From contig NZ_CAJYVE010000018.1 of assembly GCF_913777995.1 (NCBI RefSeq), positions 1 to 64,000 on the forward strand: 64,000 nt of DNA, given 5' to 3'. The translations under genes and the position numbers were made by a program. Source of the stretch: an uncultured Pseudomonas sp. GTDB lineage: Bacteria > Pseudomonadota > Gammaproteobacteria > Pseudomonadales > Pseudomonadaceae. The notes below the pieces were generated by a model that was not told the DNA's origin, ran no database searches, and was given only the letters and a program-made list of their open reading frames with translations. This document shows positions 37,304 to 46,576 of the stretch, piece after piece. Position 1 is the first letter of the stretch; each line of letters begins with the position of its first letter.

Positions 37304-38370
37304 CGTGGCGCGTCCTTATCGATTTTGACTTTCTGCCCCGGCTTGAGGCTGTTCACCCCGGCGCTGACCACCTGCTCGCCGGGCTTGACCCCGTCGCGTA
37401 GCAGAACGCTGTCGTCGTCGCGGCTGACGACCTGCACCGGCCGTGGATTGACGGTCTGGCTGGCGGCATCCACCACCCACACGCGGCTTTGGCCGTCGGC
37501 TTGCTGCAGGGCGTTGAGCGGCAAGCGCACGCGCGGGGTGATGGGTGAGGTCAGGGTCACGCTGATCGCCGTACCCAGGCGCAGCGCCGGCGGCTGCTCG
37601 GCGAGGCTCAGGCGCGCACGCCGGGTGCGGGTCGAAGGGTCGGGCTGCGGTTCGATTTCCCGCAGGGTCGCCGCCGTGCTGACGCTGGGGTCGAGCTGGC
37701 TGGCCACGATGAAACGCACGTCGGGCGGCAGCTGGTCGAGCAAGTCGGCAGGCAGGTCGATGACCGCCTCCTTGACGTCAGGCCGGGCCAGGGTCACCAC
37801 CTCCTGGCCAGCGGTAACCACCTGGCCGACTTCGGCCTTCCACTCGGTAATCAGCGCATCGTGGTCGGCGCGCAGTTCGCTGTAGCTCAATTGATCGCGG
37901 GCCTGCTGCGCGGCGGCACGGGCCTGGTCCAGTGACGACTGGCTGGTCTTCAGGTCAGTGAGCGCGTTGTCCAGCTGCGCCTGCGCGCCGACACCCCGGT
38001 CGAACAGCATCTGCTGGCGTCGCGCATTGGCCTGGGCATTGATGTACTGCGCCTCGACCCGCGCCTGGTCGCTCTCGCGGTTGCGCAGGGTGTTCTGCTG
38101 GTCGGTGGGGTCGAGGCGTGCCAGCAACTGGCCCTGCTGCACTTCACTGCCGACGTCCAGCGCACGCTGGGCGATGCGCCCCGGCACCCGGAAGCCCAGC
38201 ACACTCTGGTAGCGCGCCTGGATGTTACCGGCGAAACGACCAAAATCCGCTTGCGACTCGGCCTCGGCCCGCACCGACACCACCGGCCGCACCGCTTCGG
38301 CGGGCGGCTCGTCCTTGCCGCAGGCGGCCAGCAGCGCGGCACAGAGCAGCAGCATGAACGAAGGCTTCAT
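37300..38370 (-). CDS. RND adaptor (membrane fusion) lipoprotein, second of pair
   Basis: Periplasmic adaptor of 356 residues anchored by a lipobox (LLCAALLAACGKDEP). Typical MFP layout: lipoyl half-motif LGFRVPGRIAQRALDVGSEVQQGQ, a coiled-coil hairpin (about 95-165, ARVEAQYINAQANARRQQML), the second lipoyl half, and a beta-barrel domain. It overlaps the upstream adaptor and the downstream pump genes by four bases each, so all three are translationally coupled. Confidence 0.92.
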   Translation of the reverse strand: MKPSFMLLLCAALLAACGKDEPPAEAVRPVVSVRAEAESQADFGRFAGNIQARYQSVLGFRVPGRIAQRALDVGSEVQQGQLLARLDPTDQQNTLRNRESDQARVEAQYINAQANARRQQMLFDRGVGAQAQLDNALTDLKTSQSSLDQARAAAQQARDQLSYSELRADHDALITEWKAEVGQVVTAGQEVVTLARPDVKEAVIDLPADLLDQLPPDVRFIVASQLDPSVSTAATLREIEPQPDPSTRTRRARLSLAEQPPALRLGTAISVTLTSPITPRVRLPLNALQQADGQSRVWVVDAASQTVNPRPVQVVSRDDDSVLLRDGVKPGEQVVSAGVNSLKPGQKVKIDKDAPR

Positions 38371-39479
38371 GGCTGGCCTCCCTTGGCGGTGCCTTTGGGC
38401 TCGGCGATTTCCACCTGCATGTCCGGATGCAGCAGCTGGCCGCCGGCGGTGACCACCTTCTCGCCGGCCTGCAGGCCGTCATCGAGGATCACCTTGCCGG
38501 TGAGGTAGCGCGCGACCTTGACCGTGCGCAGCTGCGCCTTGCCGTCGGCATCCACCACCCACACCGCCGGCTGGCCGATGTCCTGGCCGATATTCTTGGT
38601 CAGCGCCGCCCACGGCAGCTCGACCCGAGGCCGGGCCGGCGGGTTGAGCGCCACGCTGACCACCGAGCCGAGGTCCATGCCTGGCGGCAGCGGCTCGAGG
38701 GCGATCTTCACCTGCAGCGTGCCAGTCTGCGCCGACACCGCCGGGGTCACTTCACGCACCTTGCCCAGCACTTTGATCTGCGGATTCTCCAGCAGGCTGA
38801 CCTGCACCGGCTGGTCGCCTGGCGGCTGTACGAACAGCGACTCGTAGACGTTGAACACCGCGTCGCGCTCGCCGTCGCGGGCCAGCTGGAAGATCGGCTG
38901 GGTGGCCTGCACCACCTGCCCGACCTCGGCCTGGCGCGCGGTGATGACGCCGGGTGCCTCGGCGACCAGCGCGGTATAACCCAGTTGCTCACGAGCATTG
39001 GCCAACTGCGCCTGGGCCGCCTTCAGCGCGCTTTCGCTGCCGCGCAGCTGAGCCTGGGCGGCGTCGTATTCGCTCTGGCTGGTGTAGCCCTTGGGCAGCA
39101 AATGCTGCTGGCGCCAGAATGCGGCCTTGGCCTGAGTCACCCGCGCCTGCTCGGCGACCACCGCCGCCTGGGCGGAGTCGACATTGACCTGCAGGTCCTT
39201 GGGGTCCAGACGTGCCAGCACCTGGCGGGCGCTGATGCGGTCGCCGACATCCACATGGCGCTCGATGATCTTGCCGCCCACCCGAAACGACAGCGGTGTC
39301 TGGACCCGTGCCTGGATGTCGCCAGTCAGCGCCACACTGGCGGCGAACTCGGTCGGCTGTACGGCCTGTACGAAGACACGCGGCAGCTTGGGCGCCTCAG
39401 GCTGCTCCTGGCTGCAGCCGGCCATCGACAACACGACAGCCAGACCTGCGCCGACCAGCCTTGCAGGGACAACGGGCAT
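38367..39479 (-). CDS. RND adaptor (membrane fusion) lipoprotein, first of pair
   Basis: Periplasmic adaptor of 370 residues. The lipobox is VVLSMAGCSQ. The lipoyl half is LSFRVGGKIIERHVDVGDRISARQVLARLDP, seen in two pieces, then a hairpin rich in Ala/Gln (about 90-175), then VQVSLLENPQIKVLGKVREV in the barrel. It is the first gene of the pump operon. Two non-identical adaptors for one pump is the TriAB arrangement, in which both are needed for activity. Confidence 0.92.
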   Translation of the reverse strand: MPVVPARLVGAGLAVVLSMAGCSQEQPEAPKLPRVFVQAVQPTEFAASVALTGDIQARVQTPLSFRVGGKIIERHVDVGDRISARQVLARLDPKDLQVNVDSAQAAVVAEQARVTQAKAAFWRQQHLLPKGYTSQSEYDAAQAQLRGSESALKAAQAQLANAREQLGYTALVAEAPGVITARQAEVGQVVQATQPIFQLARDGERDAVFNVYESLFVQPPGDQPVQVSLLENPQIKVLGKVREVTPAVSAQTGTLQVKIALEPLPPGMDLGSVVSVALNPPARPRVELPWAALTKNIGQDIGQPAVWVVDADGKAQLRTVKVARYLTGKVILDDGLQAGEKVVTAGGQLLHPDMQVEIAEPKGTAKGGQP

Positions 39480-39595
39480 GCAGACTCCTTAGCGGACGCC
39501 GGGAAAACGGGAATGGAACGGGATGATGTGAATATGCGACTGCGAGGGGTGGGCAAGGGTTCCTTGCGCTACAGGGTGAAACCGAGCGCCCGCCC

Positions 39596-40375
39596 TCAAG
39601 CCTGTGACTGGCGGATCGAAGTGGCATTCGAGGTGGATCGATGAACCAGGCTGTTGCGCACCGGTAAACCGCGCAGTTGGCGTGGCAAGCGGGGTTCGAC
39701 AAGCGGCCGCTCGACCAGGCTACGCCTGACCGGCAGGCCCTTCGGCACAGGCCTTGGCACCGGTTTGTTCATCTTGTAGCCGGTGTAACGCACGCCCTGA
39801 AAGGCAATGCCGGCAATGACCCCCAGTACGCCCAGCACATAGCCGGCATCGGATTGCGGATCGGCGATCCTCGCTACGCCGCCGGCACCCGCCACTGCCG
39901 CCGAGGCCATGAAGCCGACGGCGCCCACCGACATGACCTTGTCAGCCCTGGAGCCGCTGCCTGCACGCCATTTGGCAAACCTGGGCTTGGTCAGCTTGTA
40001 CATCATTGCCGAGCTGGCCAGCGAGCCGACCAGCACCACGTAGGGGAAGGCTTCACGAAACAGATCGCCAATATCGAAATACCCGCTCGGGTCGCGGCGA
40101 TTGAGCGGGTCGCCCTGGCAATAGGCATAGGCACCCAGGCCGCCCTCGCCAAACGGACTCAGGCTGTCCGGGCTGTTGAAACGCATCAGCACCGGGCTGT
40201 AGGCGCGGTAGCCGTTGCCCAACAGGTAATGGCTGGTGAACGGCTCGGCATACTCGCCGTTGAAACCGGCGGGCCGACGCAGCCCCTGGTGCGGCCGCCG
40301 ACTGGCCTCGGCTTTGGCGCCGAAGCGACGAGCCACCCGGTCCAGGGCGTCGTAGCGATAAAAGACTGTGGCCAT
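39596..40375 (-). CDS. Orphan RHS-core protein with membrane and repeat tail
   Basis: A 259-residue protein that begins directly in the end of an RHS/YD-repeat shell: TVFYRYDALDRVARR, then the RHS-associated core motif SHYLLGNGYRAYSPVLMRFNS with GLGAYAYCQGDPLNRRDPSGY (to about residue 108). The rest is a variable tail with two or three hydrophobic helices (AFPYVVLVGSLASSAMMY, VGFMASAAVAGAGGVARI, YVLGVLGVIAGIAFQGV). A basic end repeats GLPVRRSLV and GLPVRNSLV. The full RHS shell is missing, so this looks like a detached C-terminal cassette of a polymorphic-toxin protein. It has no secretion signal. The start at 40375 is chosen because coding features begin there; upstream in-frame ATGs exist at 40405 and 40459. 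Confidence 0.75.
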   Translation of the reverse strand: MATVFYRYDALDRVARRFGAKAEASRRPHQGLRRPAGFNGEYAEPFTSHYLLGNGYRAYSPVLMRFNSPDSLSPFGEGGLGAYAYCQGDPLNRRDPSGYFDIGDLFREAFPYVVLVGSLASSAMMYKLTKPRFAKWRAGSGSRADKVMSVGAVGFMASAAVAGAGGVARIADPQSDAGYVLGVLGVIAGIAFQGVRYTGYKMNKPVPRPVPKGLPVRRSLVERPLVEPRLPRQLRGLPVRNSLVHRSTSNATSIRQSQA

Positions 40376-40497
40376 GGCTGCCTCCCGCCGCACCGCGTGC
40401 ATCGCCAGGGTGCGGGAAAGCCACGGCGCAAGACACTGGCAGAAGTGGCAGGGCCTCATGGTGAAGCGCTACTGATCGGTTGAACTCATGCTGGCTT

Positions 40498-40584
40498 GTG
40501 GGAGCGAGCTTGCTCGCGAAAAGCGGGCAAAGTCGCCCCCGCTGCGGAGAACGTGGCGACTTGATCGCAGCAAGCTCGCTCAAC
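40498..40584. repeat. REP doublet, GAGCGAGCTTGCTCGCGA type
   Basis: Left arm GTGGGAGCGAGCTTGCTCGC and degenerate right arm GCAGCAAGCTCGCTCAAC enclose a GC-rich loop. It ends eight bases before the argA stop codon. Confidence 0.82.
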
Positions 40585-40592
40585 AAAAAACC

Positions 40593-41894
40593 TCAAAGCG
40601 CCTTTTCGAAGATCTTCGAATTGCGCTGGTAGTTGTACAGCGAGGCGCGGGCGCTGGGCAGGCGGTCGACGCTGCTGGGCTCGAAGCCACGCTCGCGGAA
40701 CCAGTGCGCGGTGCGCGTGGTGAGTACGAACAGCGTGGTGATGCCCAAGGCGCGGGCGCGGTCTTCGATGCGTTCGAGCAGTTCATCGCCCCGGCCACCG
40801 TGGCGGTATTCCGGGTTCACCGCCAGGCAGGCCAGCTCACCGGCCTGGGAGTCGGCAATGGGGTACAGCGCGGCGCAGGCGATGATCATGCCTTCGCGCT
40901 CGACCACGCTGAACTGCTCGATCTCGCGCTCCAGCACTTCCCGCGAGCGGCGCACCAGAATGCCCTGCTCTTCCAGCGGGGTGATCAGGTCGATCAGCCC
41001 GCCGACGTCTTCGATGCCAGCCTCACGGACCCGCTCGAACTGCTCCTGGGCCACCAAGGTGCCGCTGCCGTCACGGGTGAACAGCTCGGCCAGCAACGCG
41101 CCGTTCTCGGCGTAGCTGACGATATGGCTGCGGCCTACGCCACCGCGACAGGCTTCGGCGGCGGCGTCGAGCAGCTCGGCCTGGTAGTTGCTCATGCCCA
41201 GGCGCTGCAGGTGCGCCGGCACCTGTTGCGGACGCAGTTCACGCACCAGCTTGCCGCTCTCGTCGAGCAGACCGGCCTCGGCGCCGAACAGCAGCAGCTT
41301 GTCGGCGCCCAGGTCGATGGCCACGCGGGTGGCGACGTCCTCGCAGGCCAGGTTGAACACCTCACCGGTGGGTGAGTAACCCAGCGGCGACATCAGCACG
41401 ATGTGCCGCTCGTCGAGCAGGCGGTTGATACCCTTGCGGTCGACGCGACGCACTTCGCCGGTGTGCAGGTAGTCGACGCCATCCAGCACGCCGATGGGCC
41501 GTGCAGTGACCAGGTTGCCGCCGGTGACGCGCAGGCGCGAGCCCTGCATCGGCGAGTTGGCGATGTCCATCGACAACTTGGCTTCCAGGGCGATGCGCAG
41601 GCCGCCCACGGCGTCGATGACGCACTCCAGGGTTTCCGCATCGGTCACTCGCAGGTCGCGGTGGAAACGCGGCTGCAGGCCACGCTGCGCCAGGCGGTTT
41701 TCGATCTGCGGGCGGGTACCGTGGACCAGCACCAGGCGCACGCCCATGCTGTGCAGCAGCACCAGGTCATGGACGATGTTGCCGAAGTTGGCGTGTTCGA
41801 TGGCATCGCCCGGCAGCAGGACCACGAAGGTGCAGTCGCGGTGGGCGTTGATGTAAGGAGAAGCGTGGCGAAGCCAGTTGACGTATTCGGGCAT
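40593..41894 (-). CDS. argA: N-acetylglutamate synthase
   Basis: Cytoplasmic enzyme for the first step of arginine synthesis, acetylating glutamate with acetyl-CoA. It is 433 residues. An N-terminal amino-acid-kinase-like domain (about 1-290) carries the arginine feedback site (LVLVHGTRPQIENRL, GGNLVTARPIGVLDGVDY). A C-terminal GNAT domain has the acetyl-CoA loop VNPEYRHGGRGDELLERI. MPEYVNWLRHASPYINAH at 41894 is the conserved start; the longer frame to 41939 is not. It is transcribed in the same direction as argE, 127 bases downstream of the argE stop. Confidence 0.97.
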   Translation of the reverse strand: MPEYVNWLRHASPYINAHRDCTFVVLLPGDAIEHANFGNIVHDLVLLHSMGVRLVLVHGTRPQIENRLAQRGLQPRFHRDLRVTDAETLECVIDAVGGLRIALEAKLSMDIANSPMQGSRLRVTGGNLVTARPIGVLDGVDYLHTGEVRRVDRKGINRLLDERHIVLMSPLGYSPTGEVFNLACEDVATRVAIDLGADKLLLFGAEAGLLDESGKLVRELRPQQVPAHLQRLGMSNYQAELLDAAAEACRGGVGRSHIVSYAENGALLAELFTRDGSGTLVAQEQFERVREAGIEDVGGLIDLITPLEEQGILVRRSREVLEREIEQFSVVEREGMIIACAALYPIADSQAGELACLAVNPEYRHGGRGDELLERIEDRARALGITTLFVLTTRTAHWFRERGFEPSSVDRLPSARASLYNYQRNSKIFEKAL

Positions 41895-42021
41895 GAACGC
41901 AAAAGCCTGTGTGGAAGTGGACGAAAGACAGAAACACACTCACGACATGGTGGCGGTCATCGTCGGAACAGGCCTGGCAACACGCGCGGTCTCCTTGGGC
42001 TGAGTGATAGGGCCGGCCCGC

Positions 42022-43170
42022 TCATTGCGGGCTCAGGCAGTAGTGTTCGATCAGTTGCCTCAACAGACGCACGGTAGGCTGCAAACGTGACATTTCGAGG
42101 TATTCGCCCGGCTGATGGGCACAGGCGATATCGCCGGGGCCCAGCACCAGGGTCTCGCAACCGAGGCGTTGAAGATAAGGCGCCTCGGTACCAAATGCCA
42201 CCGCTTCGGCCGTATGGCCTGTCAGACGCTCGGCCAGGCGCACCAGTTCCGCATCGGCCGGCTGCTCGAACGGCGAGCTATCGGGGAACAGAGGCCGGTA
42301 GTCGATGCTCACCTGATGCCGTTCGGCCAGTGGTTGTAACTTCTGACGAATCAGCCCGCGGAGAATTTCCGGGTCCATGCCCGGCAACGGGCGCAGGTCG
42401 AACTCCAGCGAGCACTGGCCACAGATGCGGTTGGGGTTGTCGCCACCGTGGATGCAGCCCAGGTTGAGGGTCGGCTGCGGCACGCTGAACTGCGGGTTGC
42501 GGTACTCGGCCTGCCACTGCGCCCGCAGGACCTTGAGATCGCCGATGACGTCGTGCATGGCTTCCAGCGCGCTGTGCCCCAGGCTCGGGTCGGAGGAATG
42601 GCCGCTGCGCCCGAGGATGTCGATGCGCTCCATCATCACCCCCTTGTGCAGGCGGATCGGCCGCAACCCGGTGGGTTCGCCGATCACCGCCGCGCGGCCC
42701 AGCGGGCGCCCGGCCTCGGCCAGGGCGCGAGCACCGGCCATGGAGCACTCTTCGTCGCAGGTGGCGAGAATCAACAACGGCTGCTTGAACGGCTGGTCGA
42801 GCAGTGGCCGTACGGCCTCGATGATCAGCGGGAAAAAGCCCTTCATGTCGCAGCTGCCCAGGCCGACCCAGCGGTCATCGACTTCGGTGAGCTTCAACGG
42901 GTCGCTCTGCCACAGCGCTTCGTCGTAGGGCACGGTGTCGCTGTGACCGGCCAGCACCAGGCCGCCGGGGCCGCTGCCGTAGCTGGCCAGCAGGTTGAAC
43001 TTGCCAGGGGAAATGGTCTGGATCTCGCAACTGAACCCCAGGTCGCCCAGCCAGCCGGCCAGCAGGTCGATGACCGGGCGGTTGGACTGGTCCAGCGCGG
43101 GCTGGGTACAGCTCACCGAGGGGGTGGCGATCAGGGCAGCGAACTGCTCCTTCAAGGACGGCAACGGCAT
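42022..43170 (-). CDS. argE: Acetylornithine deacetylase
   Basis: Zinc metallopeptidase-fold enzyme (M20) of 382 residues that removes the acetyl group from N-acetylornithine. Metal ligands lie in LVLAGHSDTVP and GLGSCDMKGFFPL. The catalytic glutamate is in ILATCDEECSMAGARALAE. The dimerisation domain contains GRSGHSSDPSLGHSAL. MPLPSLKEQFAALIATPSVS is the start, with GAGGAG about ten bases upstream; the longer open frame to 43260 is not supported. It is divergent from the CYTH-CHAD gene. Confidence 0.95.
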   Translation of the reverse strand: MPLPSLKEQFAALIATPSVSCTQPALDQSNRPVIDLLAGWLGDLGFSCEIQTISPGKFNLLASYGSGPGGLVLAGHSDTVPYDEALWQSDPLKLTEVDDRWVGLGSCDMKGFFPLIIEAVRPLLDQPFKQPLLILATCDEECSMAGARALAEAGRPLGRAAVIGEPTGLRPIRLHKGVMMERIDILGRSGHSSDPSLGHSALEAMHDVIGDLKVLRAQWQAEYRNPQFSVPQPTLNLGCIHGGDNPNRICGQCSLEFDLRPLPGMDPEILRGLIRQKLQPLAERHQVSIDYRPLFPDSSPFEQPADAELVRLAERLTGHTAEAVAFGTEAPYLQRLGCETLVLGPGDIACAHQPGEYLEMSRLQPTVRLLRQLIEHYCLSPQ

Positions 43171-43316
43171 GGGCAACGGCTCCTCGCGGGCTGAGCGACC
43201 ATCATAGGGCCATAACGCGCCAGGAATAAACCGCCCATGTCCTGTAGACTGCCGCTCCATGCAGCCCGTGCGGCTGCCCGTTCACCCGTACCCCCCGCGT
43301 TTGGATCGCCCCGGCC

Positions 43317-44684
43317 ATGCAGAAAGAAACCGAAATTAAACTCCGCGTCAGCCGCGAGACCCTTGCCGCCCTGCGCGAGCACCCCTTGCTGAAAAAGCGC
43401 AACAAGAGCGGCTGGGAACGCCTGGAGCTGACCAACCAGTATTTCGACACCCCGGAACGTGACCTGGCCCGCGCCAAGGTCGCGCTGCGCATCCGCCGCG
43501 ACGGCGAGCAGCTCATCCAGACCCTCAAGACCCGTGGCCAGAGCGTCGCCGGCCTGTCCGAGCGCAACGAATTCAACTGGGACATCCCCAAGGCCAAGTT
43601 GGACCTGAAGAAACTCGACGGCCAATGCTGGCCCGAGCAGTTGGCCGAGCTGGACAAGAAAACCATCAAGCCGCTGTTCACCACCGATTTCGTGCGTGAA
43701 AAGGCCGAAATCGCCTGGGGTCGTGGCAAGGCCAAGGTGGTCATCGAAGCCGCCCTGGACCTGGGCCAGGTGGTGGCCGGCAAGCACAAGGAAGAAATCT
43801 GCGAGCTGGAGCTGGAACTGCGCGAAGGCGAGCCGGATGCCCTGCTGGAACTGGCCGCCGAACTGGCCACCAGCCTGCCGCTGATGCCCTGCGACATCAG
43901 CAAGGCCGAGCGTGGCTACCGTCTGTTCGATGCCGACAGCTATTCGCTGAGCTTCAAGGCCCCGGCACTGCACGCCGAACTGCCGCTGGACGATGCCTAC
44001 ACGGCCCTGGCCTGGCACCTGCTGGGCAGCAGCCAGCGGCTGGCCGAGCAGTATCGCTTCAATGGCCATTGGCGGTTGCTCAAGGACTGGGTCGAGCGCC
44101 TGGCTGAACTGCGCGCCCTGACCGCCAGCCTGGGCCAGTGCGCGCCACGCACCACCACCGCCAGCCTGCGCAAGGCGCTGGACGCCCTGCTCGAAGACTG
44201 GCGCCCGCTGGTGCAGGCTGGCCAGGACGACGCCGACGTGCGCGCCGCCGCCCATGAGCAGTTCCTCGAAGAGCTACAGGACACCCGCTGGGGCGAGTTC
44301 TCGCTGAACACTTCGCGCTGGCTGCTGGCGCGCAGCTGGACGGTCGAGCGCAACAAGCGCGGCGAACGCCTGGGCGCGGTACCGCTGGGCAACTGGCTGC
44401 CGACCCTGCTGCAAGCGGAAGCCACCGCCCTGCAGCTGGACCGCTACCAGCAGCAGCCTGAAGACCTGGCCGAGCAACTGCCGCGCATCGAACGCATCCA
44501 GGCCTGGATGCATTGGGCCCGCGACGTGCTGGAACTGCCTGAGGTCGACCAACTGTATGGCGAGTTGAACAAGCTGGAAGAACTGGCCCACGCGCACATC
44601 AGCGACGAGCTGCTCGAGCAGCGCGTACGCCAGGCCCTGACCGTGGCCCAGACCAAAGCCTGGAAGACCCTGCTGCGCGGTTGA
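43317..44684 (+). CDS. CYTH-CHAD inorganic triphosphatase (YgiF-like)
   Basis: Cytoplasmic two-domain protein of 455 residues. The N-terminal CYTH tunnel domain (about 1-200) has the signature ETEIKLRV (E-x-E-x-K) and the basic tract KVALRIRRDGEQLIQTLKTRG, and hydrolyses inorganic triphosphate. The C-terminal CHAD helical domain (about 220-450) binds polyphosphate with conserved histidine/arginine positions. The start gives the signature at residue 4, as in the family. It ends ten bases before a 79-base tandem repeat array. Confidence 0.93.
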   Translation: MQKETEIKLRVSRETLAALREHPLLKKRNKSGWERLELTNQYFDTPERDLARAKVALRIRRDGEQLIQTLKTRGQSVAGLSERNEFNWDIPKAKLDLKKLDGQCWPEQLAELDKKTIKPLFTTDFVREKAEIAWGRGKAKVVIEAALDLGQVVAGKHKEEICELELELREGEPDALLELAAELATSLPLMPCDISKAERGYRLFDADSYSLSFKAPALHAELPLDDAYTALAWHLLGSSQRLAEQYRFNGHWRLLKDWVERLAELRALTASLGQCAPRTTTASLRKALDALLEDWRPLVQAGQDDADVRAAAHEQFLEELQDTRWGEFSLNTSRWLLARSWTVERNKRGERLGAVPLGNWLPTLLQAEATALQLDRYQQQPEDLAEQLPRIERIQAWMHWARDVLELPEVDQLYGELNKLEELAHAHISDELLEQRVRQALTVAQTKAWKTLLRG

Positions 44685-44693
44685 CCGGATGCC

Positions 44694-44925
44694 CCGGTAG
44701 GACCGGCTTCAGCCGGGATGACGGTGGCAAACCCTTCGCAGCTGAAGCCGCTCCCACCAGGCCGACGAAAGACCGGTAGGACCGGCTTCAGCCGGGATGA
44801 CGGTGAAAAGCCCTTCGCGGCTGAAGCCGCTCCCACCAGGCCGACGAAAGACCGGTAGGACCGGCTTCAGCCGGGATGACGGTGGTGAATCTTTCGCGGT
44901 TGAGGCCGCTCCTGCTGGAGCGGCC
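44694..44925. repeat. REP-derived 79-bp tandem repeat (about 2.9 copies)
   Basis: Units begin CCGGTAGGACCGGCTTCAGC at 44694, 44773 and 44852, exactly 79 bases apart. The first two are nearly identical; the third diverges after 45 bases. Each unit contains two inverted REP halves, GGTAGGACCGGCTTCAGCCG and GCTGAAGCCGCTCCCACC. The last half is remodelled into a terminator at 44904. Confidence 0.92.
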
Positions 44926-44930
44926 TTTTT
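44904..44930 (+). terminator. Terminator built from the last REP half
   Basis: A perfect 9-bp stem GGCCGCTCC/GGAGCGGCC with a TGCT loop is followed by TTTTT. It ends transcription from the CYTH-CHAD side, four bases before the convergent permease stop. Confidence 0.85.
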
Positions 44931-44933
44931 GCA

Positions 44934-46328
44934 TCAGTTCAGAACGGTAGCGCCCTGCTGTGCGGCTGCCTTGCGGCGGCGCGAGGTCAGCAGGCCGGTG
45001 GCGATCACGCCGATGCTCAGCAGCGCCGTGGCGACGATCTCCATGCGGTGCTTCTCCATGAACAGCATGGTGATCAGCACGGCCGAGATGAACAGGATCA
45101 CCGCCCAGGTCAGCCAGGGGAACAGCCACATGCGGAAGGTCAGCGGCTGACCGCTGGCCAGCAGCTTGCGGCGCATGCGCAGTTGCGACACGGCGATGAC
45201 CAGGTACACCAGCAGCGCGATGGCGCCCGAGCTGGCCAGCAGGAACTGGAATACCGCTTCCGGGGCCACGTAGTTGGCGATCACAGTCAGGAAGGCCGCG
45301 GCAGTCGACAGCAGCACCGCCCAATGCGGCGTACCGGCGGCGGTGGTGCGGCTGGCCATGGCCGGCGCGTCACCGCGCTTGCCCAGCGAGTAGAGCATCC
45401 GCGAGGCGGTGTACAGCGCCGAGTTCAGGCAGCTGGTCACGGCGATCAGCACCACGATGTCCACCACCAGCTTGGCGTTCGGAATGCCCATGCGCTCCAG
45501 GACGGTCTGGTAGGAACCCACCTGCGCCAGGCTCGGGTCGTTCCATGGCACCAGCGACACGACGATGAAGATCGACACCAGGTAGAACAGGCAGATACGC
45601 CAGATCACCGAATTGGTGGCCTTGGTGATCTGCTTGGCGGGGTCTTTGGATTCTGCAGCGGCAATGGTGACGATCTCGGTGCCCATGAACGAGAACATGG
45701 TGGTGAGAATGGCTGCCAGCACCGCGCCCAGGCCGTTAGGCATGAAGCCGCCAGTGTCGAACAGGTGGCTGACACCGCTGACCTGGCTGATCGGCAGCAG
45801 GCCGAAGATCGCGGCCACACCCAGGGCCACGAAGGCGATGATCGACAGCACCTTGATGAGCGCGAACCAGAACTCGAACTCGCCGTAGTTCTTCACGCTG
45901 AACAGGTTGGTGGCGGTCAGCAGCAGGGTGATGACCAGCGAGTACACCCAGAACGACACCTGCGGGTACCAGGCATGCAGGATGGCCGCTGCGGCGTTGG
46001 CTTCCAGCGGAATCACCAGTACCCAGAACCACCAGTACAGCCAGCCGATGGTGAAACCGGCCCAGCGGCCGATGGCGCGGTCTGCATAAGTGGAGAAGGA
46101 CCCGGTGTCCGGTGAGGCTACGGCCATTTCAGCCAGCATGCGCATGACCAGAACGACCAGGGTGCCAGCAGCGGCGTAGGCCAGCAGCACGGCTGGGCCG
46201 GCAGCGGCGATGGCGTGGCCGGAGCCGACGAACAGCCCGGCACCGATGACGCCGGCAATCGACAGCATAGTGATGTGCCGAGGTTTCAGGCCCTGATCAA
46301 GCGTGGAGGAATTTGCGGAATTGCTCAT
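44934..46328 (-). CDS. Amino acid permease, GABA-permease type (APC/AAT family)
   Basis: Inner-membrane proton symporter of 464 residues with 12 helices. The N-terminal tract is LKPRHITMLSIAGVIGAGLFVGSG, the unwound TM1 motif G-V-I-G-A-G-L-F. The conserved SPDTGSFSTYADRAIGRWAGFTIGWLYWW (in pieces) and TTMFSFMGTEIVTIAAAESKDP (TM6 region) are close to GabP. Substrate could be GABA or another small amino acid. MSNSANSST at 46328 is the start; the in-frame ATG at 46361 is less likely. It is divergent from the basic amino acid importer across a 501-base gap. Confidence 0.9.
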   Translation of the reverse strand: MSNSANSSTLDQGLKPRHITMLSIAGVIGAGLFVGSGHAIAAAGPAVLLAYAAAGTLVVLVMRMLAEMAVASPDTGSFSTYADRAIGRWAGFTIGWLYWWFWVLVIPLEANAAAAILHAWYPQVSFWVYSLVITLLLTATNLFSVKNYGEFEFWFALIKVLSIIAFVALGVAAIFGLLPISQVSGVSHLFDTGGFMPNGLGAVLAAILTTMFSFMGTEIVTIAAAESKDPAKQITKATNSVIWRICLFYLVSIFIVVSLVPWNDPSLAQVGSYQTVLERMGIPNAKLVVDIVVLIAVTSCLNSALYTASRMLYSLGKRGDAPAMASRTTAAGTPHWAVLLSTAAAFLTVIANYVAPEAVFQFLLASSGAIALLVYLVIAVSQLRMRRKLLASGQPLTFRMWLFPWLTWAVILFISAVLITMLFMEKHRMEIVATALLSIGVIATGLLTSRRRKAAAQQGATVLN

Positions 46329-46576
46329 GGAAAGCACCTTTACGAATCGAGCCATACACACCGGCGCGCCCTCGTAAAAAGAATGCTACGGCGGTGTTCT
46401 TTATCCTTTACGCAAGATCCGCGCCAGAAACATCCTGAAAACGACGTCGCGTAGAGAATGCGCGGCTTACAGACGAATCGCTGAAAGGGATTTTTTACAG
46501 CCCGTGCAGGATTTGTTACCGAACGCCTCAGAATTTCCCAATGAAACGCACCACACGGAAACATTTTGTCGTAACG

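Noticed and set aside
34448..37885. 1145-codon plus-strand open frame
   Set aside because: It is antisense to the RND pump and adaptor genes, rich in His/Gln/Arg as expected from GC-rich shadow frames.
44694..44925. Tandem array as a CRISPR
   Set aside because: Units are contiguous 79-base REP copies with no unique spacers and no cas genes nearby.
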